Below, piece after piece: positions 7,736 to 18,125 of a stretch of 23,013 nucleotides of DNA. The notes under the pieces are model-generated. The model searched no databases, was not told the origin of the DNA, and saw only the letters and a program-made list of their open reading frames with translations. Source of the DNA: Larix sibirica (lineage: Eukaryota > Streptophyta > Pinopsida > Pinales > Pinaceae); contig NWUY0300057778.1 in assembly GCA_004151065.3 (NCBI GenBank), positions 7,877 to 30,889 of the forward strand, in the 5' to 3' direction. A program made the translations under genes and the position numbers. The first letter of the stretch is position 1; each line of letters starts with the position of its first letter.

Positions 7736-9773
7736 CGGTGCGCCTAAAAGACAGTAACACACAATTATTAGTTTTTTTTGACCTAATCATACCGCCCATG
7801 GTGCGTTTAAAATATACGTGCACCACCTACGGTGCTCTAAAATAAGAGCACTGATGTTCATGCTTTAAAATTAATATGTTTTTTTTCTTTCAATTTCTAT
7901 ACCATTGGTGCGTCGTATATATACCTAGGCACTGCAATGGTGTGTCGGGATATATGGAGCACCTATTTGTTAAAACTTTAAACTTTTTATTTCGTTGGTG
8001 CATCGAATATACATAGATGCACCAGTAGCGGTGCACCCAAATATATACATCACTGACATTGTTGAAAAAATATAAAAATATATATTTTATTTGTTCACTA
8101 AATGGTGCTCTTTATATATACAGACACATCAGAAATTGTGTGTCAATATATTTAAATAGCACTGCTTAGTTAAAAAAATTGTTTTATGGTTTCAATGATG
8201 GTGCGTTAATTTACCAAAACACAGTGCAAACCTAAAGTTTCGATGGGTTCTATGGTGTCTTGTGATATAAAGGTGCACCATTTCTGGTGTCTTGCATTTT
8301 GTTTACTAAAATGCTCCATGGATCTTATTTTTTTGTTTACTAACTAATGCTCTGTATATATTTTGACGCACCTTTAGTAGTGCTTCAGTATATCTACAAA
8401 GAACTATTTAAAAAAAAGTTAATGTTTTCAATGGTGCTGCGTTTAGTTTCCTCAACGCATTGTATCCTTAAAAAATTTGGTTAGATAAATGATGCTAGTT
8501 AGAGGTGCGGCCTTCTATTTATAGAGAACCACATGTTTTTAAACTTTTCTTTATTGTTTAAATTTTGGTGTGTTACGTTTTTCATAACGCATCAGATACG
8601 ATGCGTGAAACTTGAAATTCAGGCCCCGTTAGCGATTGCTTTATGTTTACACACAGTGCACCAGAAATGCGGTGGGAGCTAAGCTCATGACATGAACCAC
8701 ACTAATTTTTAATTTTTTTTTGAAAATGGAAAATTATAATTTTTACTTCGTTAAAAAAAATGAGAAGGTAATAAAGACAATATGTGGACTCTTGCCTGCT
8801 TGGGAGGCATGGTTGCCACATACACTAGGAATGATGTTTTCCTCCAGTTTGGAAAAGTTCCAACTCCACCGACCAACCAATCCATGGGAGAAATCTGACA
8901 ACAAATGAGTACCGTGTGTGGGGGTGTTAGGTAGAGAGTACCACGCTAGTGCTTAGGTAGGACTAGGATGTTTGTCGCACTGAGAAATGGGTGAAACAAG
9001 AAATTAGGTAGAGTATTTTTTTACCCTTGTCCAGTGCGTCCGATTTCATGGTGCACTGGCGGCATCTTGTATAGGAGGCACATCGGTGCAGTTCTCATTA
9101 TAGAGAACACCGTTAGGTATTTCGTTTTTTACAAAATGAAAAAGAGGTTATGTTTTTTTTATAGTCGGTGTGTTATACTGAGTAGCACAACGATGCGTAT
9201 CGGAATTTATAATGCATTGTGGTCCCCATACTAGAAAAATTGAAAATGGTTTTTTTCCCAAGTGATGGGATGTTTTTTTATATGTAAAGTGGTGCGTGTT
9301 ATCGATCAATGCACTAGTGTGTTAGTATCATTATCATGCATCAAACAAATTTTCCATGAAAAATAAAATGAATGTATTTTTACAAATTTTATAGAGCTAT
9401 TTTGACACCGATGATTTGTTTCATTAGGCACATTTATGCATCATTGACGTTAGCGCACTGGTGCAGATAGGTAGATTGGGAGCACTGTTTTTTCTTTTCT
9501 TTTAAGAATAATTAGAATTTATGTTTTTATGTCTTTTAAACGGTGCATTTTACTCTTTAATGAACTGGTGCGTTAGTGTCCTCAACACACATCACCGAGT
9601 TTTACTAGGAAGTAAATATTATATAGTTTTTGAAATGGTAGAGCTTTTTGGATTTCGGTGTGCTTCCTAATTAGGTGCACTACTTTTTTGGTGCTTTTAC
9701 TAATTCGGTGCACTGGTGCATAAGGTTGTTAATCACATCGGTAAGGTTGGTATGTTTATGCACACCAAAAAAA
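7736..9773. repeat. Array of GGTGC-type half-sites in both orientations
   Basis: About 40 or more short motifs of the form GGTGCRT/GGTGTGT, or their complement (GCACC, ACGCAYC), are scattered every 20-80 bp in AT-rich spacers. Pairs form hairpins: GTGCTCT/AGAGCAC (7832-7851), GGTGCATC/GATGCACC (7997-8023), ACGCATC/GATGCGT (8587-8606) and a two-part stem at 9084-9112. No coding sequence is credible here. Dense direct and inverted motif arrays of this kind are typical of the subterminal regions of CACTA (En/Spm) transposons, where the element's DNA-binding protein docks. That identity is inference; the array itself is seen directly. The region sits directly upstream of the PMD relic. Confidence 0.75.
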
Positions 9774-9871
9774 CCTCCACTAAAACCTCCGCCCACCCTC
9801 CTCCACTAACATCCTCTGCTATAAATGGATAAATGGGATCCTTTTTGTGAAGGGTCTGCAAAAACTTTCGT

Positions 9872-9894
9872 CAGAAGGTGTTTTCCTTTTAGTG
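9872..9894 (-). mobile_element. Candidate CACTA-type terminus
   Basis: Read on the minus strand, the sequence starts CACTAAAAGGAAAACACC and continues TTCTGACGAAAG, which resembles the CACTA-plus-A/G-rich terminal repeats of plant En/Spm-like elements. It lies 120 bp outside the GGTGC array, where a terminus would be expected. I found no matching left-hand terminus, so the 3-bp target duplication cannot be tested. Confidence 0.4.
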
Positions 9895-10504
9895 ATATGT
9901 TCAACTTTAATGACACAAAATTGGTGATAATTGAGTAAATTTCAAGTTCCAGTCTTCATGACTGAAAGCCATTATGTCTATAAGGGAACTGAATTCAAGT
10001 TTAGAGGAAAGCACTGATACCAACATAAAACTTAGTCATGAATCTTTGGTGAAATTGTCTAACTACCCCCTTACATGTCTACAGATCTAGACCCACATTG
10101 ATCGATGGGATGACACTGGAAAACGAACATGCATTGCCTCTTTGTACTTCATGTATTGACAACTAAAAATACAAATATGGATTGCCTCTCTACCAATGTG
10201 AAATATGCAGTGTGAAGATAACCAAGAAAAAATAAGCAAACTTCAACATATGATGTTGGATAATCCGTTATGACCACAAAATTTGAAACTTAACATACAT
10301 ATGTTTGAACTATGTATCTCATGTTATTTTCCAGCATGTCAATACTTCCCCATCTCAACATCATGCAAGGATACATTCGCTAATCTCATTATGTATCTGG
10401 AGAACGTGAATGATATGGAATATTTCTAATATTGGGTGATGCAGTGCTACGAAGGTTGAGATCTTGAATCTTTGTAGACTGTAATTGTCCATTACAACTG
10501 TGTA
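9895..10504. other. Stretch without recognisable gene
   Basis: No protein-like frame was seen on either strand. The only hint is GCACTGATACCAA (10011-10023), which on the minus strand resembles a tRNA-Met primer-binding site, without a convincing LTR next to it. Confidence 0.5.
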
Positions 10505-12221
10505 TGTAGTGCCCCAATTTCACCTTGGACCATGGCTATTATACTATGCTATTATTTGGGGGCATTCGATGATGAATGACCTAGCTATGTGTGGAAACGC
10601 CTTGGTGTTAGAACTTGAAAACTAGTATCTTTATGGATAAATTAAATGTTTTAAAGTTATTATTTATAAAAGAGATCAATGATGATTAGGTGACTATGTT
10701 TTCATAAAATTATAAAAATATGGTTAAATAAATGCAGTCATGTGTATGCATTATGTATCATGTGCTTTTGACGAGTTTTCAAGTGTGGCAGGAAAGACAG
10801 GTACATGTGATGCAAGGTTGCATCAATACCTTGCAGACTCCAAATTGAGTCGGGTATCCATGACAAGTGATGTTAACCTGGTATAATTTGATATATTATG
10901 TTTATGCTTAGAGTGATTTGATGCATGTGGTGTTTTCATGTGCAGGCATAGGATCATGATGAATTGGAAAAGATGCAGTAAGACTAGCAATTACTCCATG
11001 TGACGAGTTGAAAAGCGAGAGAGGCTTTTGCTCATCAAGTGCATGTTTTCATGAGGGTAGACCACGGAGTCAGACACTCACAAGGATATATTGGGTGGCA
11101 CACAATAAGGATATTGACCTATCCCCCATGAATCATGAGTCTCTCAACAGGTTTGACGTGACCGAGTTAACCTGGTCTTAGTCATCATGCCAATCCCCAC
11201 AACGAAAAGAGGGATATTTGAATGGCATGAAGGAAGTCATGGCACCCTTGATATAGCCGTTGCAATGCAACAAATCGATAAAAATAAAATAAAAGGGCGG
11301 GGGTTAAATAATTATGAGCAAATGTGAAAGTCATAATTTATAAAAATGAAAATAAAAGAAACTCGTGCATAAAAAAGATGTAATTATTAAATTAAGACTT
11401 AGTGAACTCCAAGCACACACACACAAAATAGGTGGAATGGAGAAATCGAAGGAAACATCTTAGAGTGAATCTAGGAAAGTAAGTGAGGGTAAATATTATT
11501 AAATAAATGGAAAAAAAAATGAATTAGTGAGAAAAGTGACACATGGGTGGGTGAGTAATAAAACAAAAAGTAATTACGAAATTCCTAATTTTGCATGTGA
11601 GGGACACATGGAAAGTTTATGAATGCTATAAAGATAGGAAGTGAGCATGGAGCTCACACACTTATTTTTCCCTACTGTTAGATGACATAAACAATGCCAG
11701 TTTTAGTTGGTGACTGCTGAGAGTTTGGTTTGCTAGTGGGAAACAGGGGTTGGGATCCCTTTTAGTGCAATCTATACCCTTTGACTATCCTAGTGGATTT
11801 CTCGCATTCAACCACATTGCAGCTCAGGGATCCTAGGGGAAGAAAAGTACCATTCGGGGGGATAGAGTGGTTTTCGGTGGATGCTCGACAATTGGAAATC
11901 AAGGAACGAACGTGCGGAAGGACTTCAACAACTCTCCACAACCTTCGGCTCCCCGCAACTAGATATCAAGTCAGTGCTATCGTTTATTTACTATTTTCTT
12001 GAAACACTGTATTAGCTTAATTAAAAAGGAAATGATGAGTTTGTTATATAAATATGGATCTACAGATCAATTAAATAGAATGATGAGTTTTAGATCTGTC
12101 TTTGAATAGAAATTTATGGTTGAGTTATCCATCGCATAGATTTGCTATTTAGAATGACAAAATTTTAGTGCGATCTTGGGGGGGGATCCCTGAAGGGTCC
12201 TTACATAGACGGGTCGTTTCA
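10505..12221 (+). mobile_element. Long LTR-like element, probable solo LTR (about 1.7 kb)
   Basis: It starts TGTAGTGCCCCAATTTC and ends GGGTCGTTTCA. These are imperfect inverted termini of the TGTAACGNCCC type common in plant gypsy LTRs. A TATA box (CTATAAAG, 11626-11633) lies 1.1 kb in and is followed by sequence with less A/T, as in an R/U5 region. No pol or gag sequence adjoins either side, which suggests a solo LTR. The 5-bp flanks (GTGTA and GCTTT) do not match, so a target duplication is not visible. The 73-codon frame at 11781-12002 has no recognisable domain. Confidence 0.4.
11626..11633 (+). promoter_or_regulatory. TATA box in the long LTR
   Basis: CTATAAAG followed about 30 bp later by the AGCTCACACAC region, the arrangement expected at an LTR transcription start. 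Confidence 0.35.
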
Positions 12222-13817
12222 GCTTTGAAGAAGTTATAAAATGTGCTTATGTAGAAGAGATGTATTACATCTCATGTAATATGATATTTTATTTGCTCAT
12301 CTAGCTTGAATCAGAATCCTCCCTTTCCATGCTTAAATATTGCAGAATCTAATAGAGTTTCAATTATTTATTGTATAATATCCAAACTCAACGACAATTA
12401 GAGAAAGATACATGGTTTAATGTCAAAGTAATTCATAAAAGTTCCTATTTGGTTAAAAATGCATAAAATTCTTTCCCATTATGTTTTCGGCTAGAAACAT
12501 GTAAATTGGATTTGAGATTAGTGGCATAAGAATAAGTTGCACAAGTTGTTCAAACCCTTTTTAGAGTGTAGATATTTGGGGAAAGGTTTGGATTTGATCC
12601 CTCTCAACCCATGATAGATGTAAATTTTAGATGGATAGATTTTTTTTGACAAAATTAGTTTATGAAAGTTATTTGTATCATAAAACATAAAAACAATGTT
12701 AATTTTCATTAGAACAAATTCAGGTGGAAAGACATCATTACATGTTTTCTAGAAAACCTTTTATATGTACTAGAGTTTGTGGTAGTCACTCATCCTCTTC
12801 TATCTATTTTGACTATGAAAGTTCAAGATTGATCATTTTCTAACCAATTTTGACAATTTTAATAACCATTTTTAAAGTTAATCTCTTATTTACATGAAGC
12901 CTTTTCATGGAAAATAATGGTGGAAATGTTACAAGCGAAGGTGAGTGTTGTTCGAATTGAGAAAATCTCTAGCCATTGAAATGACTCGCAATATGAAAAA
13001 ATGTAGACATATATAACTAACAAATCACTATCCCTTGAGACTCCAACATATTACTATGGAGTAGAAACATGGCAAGTCACAAAAAAGTACAAGACATGTT
13101 TTCTTCCATTATACATAGAATATCCAATTCCAACAATTCAAAATTGTCATTTCAACAATTTTTACGAGATTTTGATGGGAAAAATTCAGTAGATAATGGG
13201 TGCAAATTGTCTTGACTTTAACTTACACAACATGTGTGAATGTGTAAGCTACATTAAACTAGGTATCTTAATTTTACATTATTTTTAATTTTATTTTTTA
13301 AAAAATATTTGTTTTTTCTTATTTCTCTATATCATGCAAAATATCATAGAATTATGTCACAATAATAATTTATTTGGTGAAAAAAATTAATTATCAAACA
13401 ATTATGTCACAATCATAATCCATGAATTAATAAATTTTAAAAATGATAGAAAATAATTTAATTTTAAAAAATATGTATTGATTTCCAACCTTTACATGAG
13501 TGTAAAAAGTTATAGAAACGTTATTATTTATTATTGAAAGTGCTTCGCCATGACTCGGTGGGTTCTGAATCTGTGCTCATGGCATTCCTCCATGGAGTTG
13601 TATAACAAACAACCAAATTGCAATTTGTAGTGTTCAGATTGCAATTAGTATAGAATATACAATTTTAATTATTAAAATCTTAAAAATATAAAAATAACAA
13701 TTTCCAGTAAAATATTTAACCGATTTTTATCTAAAAATCACCCAAAACATCAGACGTTTTGATTGTCTTTTATCCTACCGCGCATTCCTCCATGCATCCA
13801 AAGAAAATAGGTACTCT
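12222..13817. other. AT-rich stretch without recognisable gene
   Basis: No frame on either strand looks like a protein. A short direct repeat (AATTATGTCACAAT at 13350 and 13400, 50 bp apart) and a small hairpin (CTTACAC/GTGTAAG around 13222-13250) are present. The part 13265-13500 is extremely A/T-rich. Confidence 0.6.
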
Positions 13818-14120
13818 CTACACGTAAAAGTCGAAATTGCAGATATCAGATATTATTGTTGTTTTATTGTGTACAGCACATTTATAAAAAATATGAACGT
13901 ACAGAAAATGGGCAGGCTGTACATATATCTGTGTAAAAATGAGCATGGAGTCACCTCCACGGCCACCGTCATATTGGCGTTTGTGTGACTGTATTAAAGG
14001 GACTGCACCACATTCTTTTGAGGATATCTGTTTAGGTATGGGAGGAATATCCGTTGCTTCTTGATTCCATAATACGTGCGAATGAGAAGCGTGATAATTA
14101 ATACTCTCAGTCACATTCAT
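13818..14120 (-). CDS. Unidentified 100-codon open frame, possible first exon
   Basis: The frame starts at an ATG (minus, 14120) and runs 100 codons. Its first half (ATDIPPIPKQISSKECGAVP, QSHKRQYDGGRGG) has a protein-like composition; the second half is Ile/Phe/Tyr-rich and looks like intron. A donor-like GAG then GTGACT follows the Gly/Arg stretch (near 13955), so only the first 55 or so codons may be exon. I recognise no domain, signal peptide or membrane segment. It lies beside a repeat-rich, less AT-rich island, which is the best place in the window for a host gene remnant, but a chance frame remains likely. Confidence 0.2.
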   Translation of the reverse strand: MNVTESINYHASHSHVLWNQEATDIPPIPKQISSKECGAVPLIQSHKRQYDGGRGGDSMLIFTQIYVQPAHFLYVHIFYKCAVHNKTTIISDICNFDFYV

Positions 14121-14135
14121 GGTAATTAAATCGCG
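14111..14135. repeat. Direct repeat, copy 1 (partner 14962-14987)
   Basis: TCACATTCATGGTAATTAAA followed by TCGCG recurs at 14962-14987, differing by an inserted base and one or two substitutions just before GGTAATTAAATCGCG. Weaker similarity (AAAAC..AAT, GAGTCGA, GATTT) continues for some 40 bp. The spacing is about 852 bp. Confidence 0.7.
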
Positions 14136-14368
14136 CCACTAAAACAAATCGCATCGCAGTCGATTTAAAGGACTGCACGTTACTCCAGCAGAATCGATTT
14201 AGGGGAGTGCATTCAAAGCAGTCCTTGAGAAAGATTGTGGCGAACATTTGTTTTAATGTCAAACATGTCTTCTTTTAATACACAGTATGTCAGCAGATCT
14301 CTTATTACACACAGTAAGGGTGGCGGTGGCATTGGCTTGGTCGATGTGCTTCTCCTTCTATCGTTGTT

Positions 14369-14445
14369 GTCTTTCTAAAAAGCAAAAAGCATTAATTCTT
14401 TTCGTCTTTCTAAAAAGCAAAAAGCATTAATTCTTTTCGTCTTTC
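14369..14445. repeat. 35-bp tandem repeat, 2.2 copies
   Basis: Units begin with GTCTTTC at 14369, 14404 and 14439; the third is partial. The two full units, each containing AAAAAGCAAAAAGCATTAAT, are identical except for the last bases. Confidence 0.95.
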
Positions 14446-14448
14446 CAT

Positions 14449-14690
14449 GAAGTCTTAAAACAATTTAAATACCTAATTGCATTCTTGAAGGAACTTCACG
14501 AAGATTCAGAATACTGCGACCTGCTTGCGGCAGAGGAATAGTACGGACAACCCGGAAGAATGACAGAGGAGGCAAGCAAAGGTGGAAATTATCTAGCCTG
14601 CTCTACAGCGTTTAATCCTGCTGTAGCAGTTTTGTGGGTGCTTGGATGGCGTACAACAGGTTGGATATCGATCGTCGAAATGAAGCACTA
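14449..14690 (+). pseudogene. Coding-like stretch, unidentified, low confidence
   Basis: One plus-strand frame reads KQFKYLIAFLKELHEDSEYC then DLLAAEE, a TAG, and then MTEEASKGGNYLACSTAFNP and AVAVLWVLGWRTTGWISI before a stop. Composition is protein-like and GC content is higher than the surroundings. From about 14702 another plus frame also looks plausible (QSQLKLLDGRSNGAPCTIML, later SRSIDLNAPPEF). Two competing frames and internal stops mean that this is either a decayed gene or GC-rich non-coding DNA. I recognise no family. Confidence 0.2.
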
Positions 14691-14961
14691 GACAGACTCT
14701 CCCTCAGGAGGTTCAGGTGCCTGTGCAGTCACAGTTGAAACTGTTGGATGGAAGATCCAACGGTGCTCCATGCACAATCATGCTCCCCGAGGGAGGGGGA
14801 GTACGTCTGGTGCTTAATTTTTGCCCTAGAAGCAATTGATATGCTCATGTGGCATCCAGGCTAGCCCTCCAGCTGACGCGTATGGTTGTGAATGCCTGGC
14901 ACGTCGATATCGAGTCCCGAAATTCAAGATTCCTCGAATGCCATGAATGTACTGTTTTCTA

Positions 14962-14987
14962 TCACATTCCAAGGTAATTAAATCGCG
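14962..14987. repeat. Direct repeat, copy 2 (partner 14111-14135)
   Basis: TCACATTCCAAGGTAATTAA followed by ATCGCG. Together with copy 1 it brackets the less AT-rich island that holds the 35-bp repeats and the coding-like stretch. Confidence 0.7.
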
Positions 14988-15075
14988 TGCTTGAAAACGA
15001 ATGTATGAGTCGAAGTATAGATTTGAATGCACCGCCGGAATTTGTCAATATTGCATCATATTTGAAGGAAAAAAT

Positions 15076-15185
15076 TTCATTATTGCGCTGCATATCAGCT
15101 CATTTAAAGGGAATGTGTCATTATTGTTTTTTCATTATTGCACTGTATATCAGCTCATTTAAAGGGAATTTGTCATTATTGCATT
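15076..15185. repeat. 55-bp tandem repeat, two copies
   Basis: Units 15076-15130 and 15131-15185 share TTCATTATTGC, CTG, ATATCAGCTCATTTAAAGGG and GTCATTATTG with only a few differences. A more diverged partial unit (GCATTTGAATGGAATTTTTATTATTG) follows. The open frames here simply read through the repeats. Confidence 0.9.
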
Positions 15186-15210
15186 GCATTTGAATGGAAT
15201 TTTTATTATT

Positions 15211-17718
15211 GTTTGGATTGTTGTTTAGGTATATGTCATGTATTAGTTATTAAGAAAAAGACAGAGATCCAGACTGTCTTCTCCTACTTTTTTATGGGTT
15301 TATTAAGGCCAAGAACAAATTTTAAGTTTAAATCATAGTTAGGGTTAGGCACAAACAACTATACATAATTAATGGTTCTCTACTTGATGATGTTAACTTT
15401 GGAAAAATGTATTCACAATATTCAGGATTTTGGTGATTCCTCAATGGTAATAAAATTGATGTAGTGGTCAAAAAAATTAAAAATATATATCTATAGGGTT
15501 TGGCATCTTAGATAAAGTAAGCTATTACCCAGTTTGATAATTTATTTTGACTCATATTTTCAGGAAGTTAAATAATTTAATAAGTTATCCAATTGGAACC
15601 ACATCACTTATGTGGAAGAAATTTATGAGGGAGTTTCCATTGAGTTTAGAATGACACTTTGATTCCTTAGTAGTTTGAATTGTGATTTATGCAATATATG
15701 TTCATGCTTTATTGTTTCAAAAGTTAGGTTTGAACACTTTTTTGGGATGCAAATTTTAGTGGATGGTTTCTTTGAACCATATATTAGCTAGGATGGAGAT
15801 GTAAAAGGGTTGGTCCATTTTTGAAGAGATTACCTATGCTCTTCTTCAAATGATGTGCTTGTGCATAAGCACTAATATGTTTAGTATTTTCAATGAATAT
15901 AAAATGTGTTTTTCTTGGAAAAAAATGAGGGTGGTAGTCTGTCATACTCACAAATGATAGAAATAAATTAACACTTGGAGACCATTAAGGACACTTCAAC
16001 ATTTCATACAATTAACATGACAAAAATAACCAAGTTGTAAGCACATAATAATGTAGAACATATCCATTTAATGATATTAGGGCATCTACATTAGAATCTC
16101 AAAGATAATTTGATTTGATTGTTTGCAATAACTTTTTCAATGACACAAATACAATTATAGCAAGGGGACATAGCTCCATATTGAATAGTTTACAAATTAC
16201 AAGAAGGGGTCCAAGCCACAAAATATCATTAATAACCCAAAACTGTAGTAAGATGCATGGTCACTAATCTCATGAATTAAGTAGAATATAAGGTGGGTTG
16301 TAGAGGAGGTTCACATTAGGGGAATAACATCATTATTTTTGCAGAGAAGCCTCAATTAGGAGCTAAATTTGGAAGTCTCCCAATGGATAAAACTATGTGT
16401 ATGCACTCTCTAATTTGCAGGATCATGAAGTTCCAAATCTTCCACCTTTGAATGTCTTCCTATGGCTCTTTTATACGAGTCACCCAATCCCATGTGATGA
16501 TATTTACTCCTTTTCTTCCTTCTGGAATGCTCAATTAGGATGTTGATACAACCTCTTCTAATAATCCAATGATTATCGTCTTCCCATAAGTTCCCCTCAT
16601 TCAGTTAGAGGTTTTCATGTTACCTTCTATAGAATTGCTCTAGTTATGACCTTCAGTTACATGTCCTTTTCATATTGACATGGCCAAAGGCTCCAACTTC
16701 TCAAGCCAATGTGTTTCATGCTGGCAATGTAAATGCCCGCATGCTAATTTTCCAAATCTAGACCAAAATGCATGCCAAGTCTACTCTTCCACTCTTTCAT
16801 GGATTATGGATTAAAATTACTCTACAAGGTCTTTTGAAAGAGTCATCATGGGCTTGATTTGACTACTTCATGTTCAAGTTGTGGGTTGTAAAATTTATAA
16901 CTCACTTGCCATTGATTTTTTATCAACTAATATAGACCTTTGGATTTTTGGGGATCAATATGTGTATCACATGTACACCCATGTTGATTTTGGGTCCCTC
17001 TAACATTAATCTCCCAGCCACCACGTGGCATTATATTATTGGCCCTTCATTGCATTTGGCCCTCCACATGTTTTCCATATCATCACTTGGTCATTGAACC
17101 TATTATTTTCAAGTCGATATCACCACAGATGTTACCCTAGGTGTTGTGGGACAACCCCATACTCTTCCTAGCATCTAGGATCATATCGTAACGGCTATGT
17201 GATTTATTTGGATTCCTCCCAAATTGACCTTGCAATGTGTTGTAGTTTCCTTAGTGCTAAAGAACCTATGAGCTACATCATTGTGACTTCTCATGGGTCT
17301 TTCTACTTGTAAAGGGGAAAAAAGACCATTGGTCCATCAAGCCTCAATTTCATTGAGCCATCAAGGTAGCCTTGAAAGTTTCCCTCATGATATTTGGGGC
17401 TAAAATGAACATCTCCTAGTGCTAAAGCAATAAAGGCAAGCTTATATCATGACAGTGCTCCCTTAAATTGGAATAACACCATGCTACAACACTTCATCTC
17501 CATCTTGTGGCATTGCCTCCCTATGATGTAAACACGAACACTAGTTTTCCTCTTGTGCCTTGCAAATTAATTCCTTCAAAATTTGAACCATTGTCCTTCT
17601 ATTTGTGTTATGGAGTCATGATAAAAATTTATATCATGCAGAGTTTGGGAAAACAAAAATTCAAATACAAAGGGAAACCTTACCAGAATATGTATAGTGA
17701 TGCTTCTTGATCATATCC
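15211..17718. other. AT-rich stretch without recognisable gene
   Basis: No frame of protein-like composition was seen. A CACGTG box occurs in CCACCACGTGGC near 17010, but with no gene beside it. The right part (about 16900-17700) may be the 3' end or LTR of the minus-strand gypsy relic that follows; I could not define its borders. Confidence 0.5.
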
Positions 17719-18125
17719 TCACATGATAAAATGTTTCAAGTGCTACTAATTCATGGGTAGATCTAGCATCTTCCCTTCCAAGTCGTATAAATTAAATGAT
17801 TCATGCCCACCCACTAAAGTAGTTAGATATGGTCCCTAACACAAACGATTAATCACCATGCTTACTTGGGTTTTCTTTCGTACAATCCCACATCAAGATT
17901 GAATCCCCATCTTGGAAAGTCCATTATCTTTCTATCCTATAAAAACCTTATCATATGTTCTTGATATGTTTTAACTAAGAAATTTCCCATTCTATTATAT
18001 TTCCATCAATTGATACATTATCATTTTGATTTTTTCTTATTGGGCTCTTCAACATTGTTTTCCAACAGTTTAGCCACATGGAATACCAATTCTATAGGAA
18101 GCATCACATCAATGCCATGGTCTAT
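17719..18125 (-). pseudogene. Ty3/gypsy integrase C-terminal relic
   Basis: On the minus strand three blocks appear in the right order. The first is GIDVMLPIELVFHVAKLLE (about 18117-18061). The second is WTFQDGDSILMWD then ENPSKHG (about 17920-17850). The third is GPYLTTLVGGHESFNLYDLE then KMLDLPMN, two stops, and HLKHF (about 17820-17730). These correspond to the end of the integrase region of plant gypsy elements, where typical sequences read VLPIE, FQ.GD.VL.WD, GPY and LPVNGQ.LKHF. Stops and two frame changes break it. No reverse transcriptase or RNase H is recognisable upstream (18126 onward), so the element is truncated or eroded. Confidence 0.7.

Noticed and set aside
8720-8908. 62-codon plus frame inside the palindromic array
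   Set aside because: It is Lys/Asn-rich at the start, has no recognisable domain, and lies in a non-coding motif field.
9777-9894. A tiny element bounded by CACTAAAA at 9777 and its complement ending at 9894
   Set aside because: Only the first eight bases of the two ends agree, and the flanking triplets (CTC and ATA) do not match, so a 118-bp miniature element is not supported.
17006-17018. CACGTG box as a promoter element
   Set aside because: A six-base site with no gene, TATA box or transcript evidence beside it.
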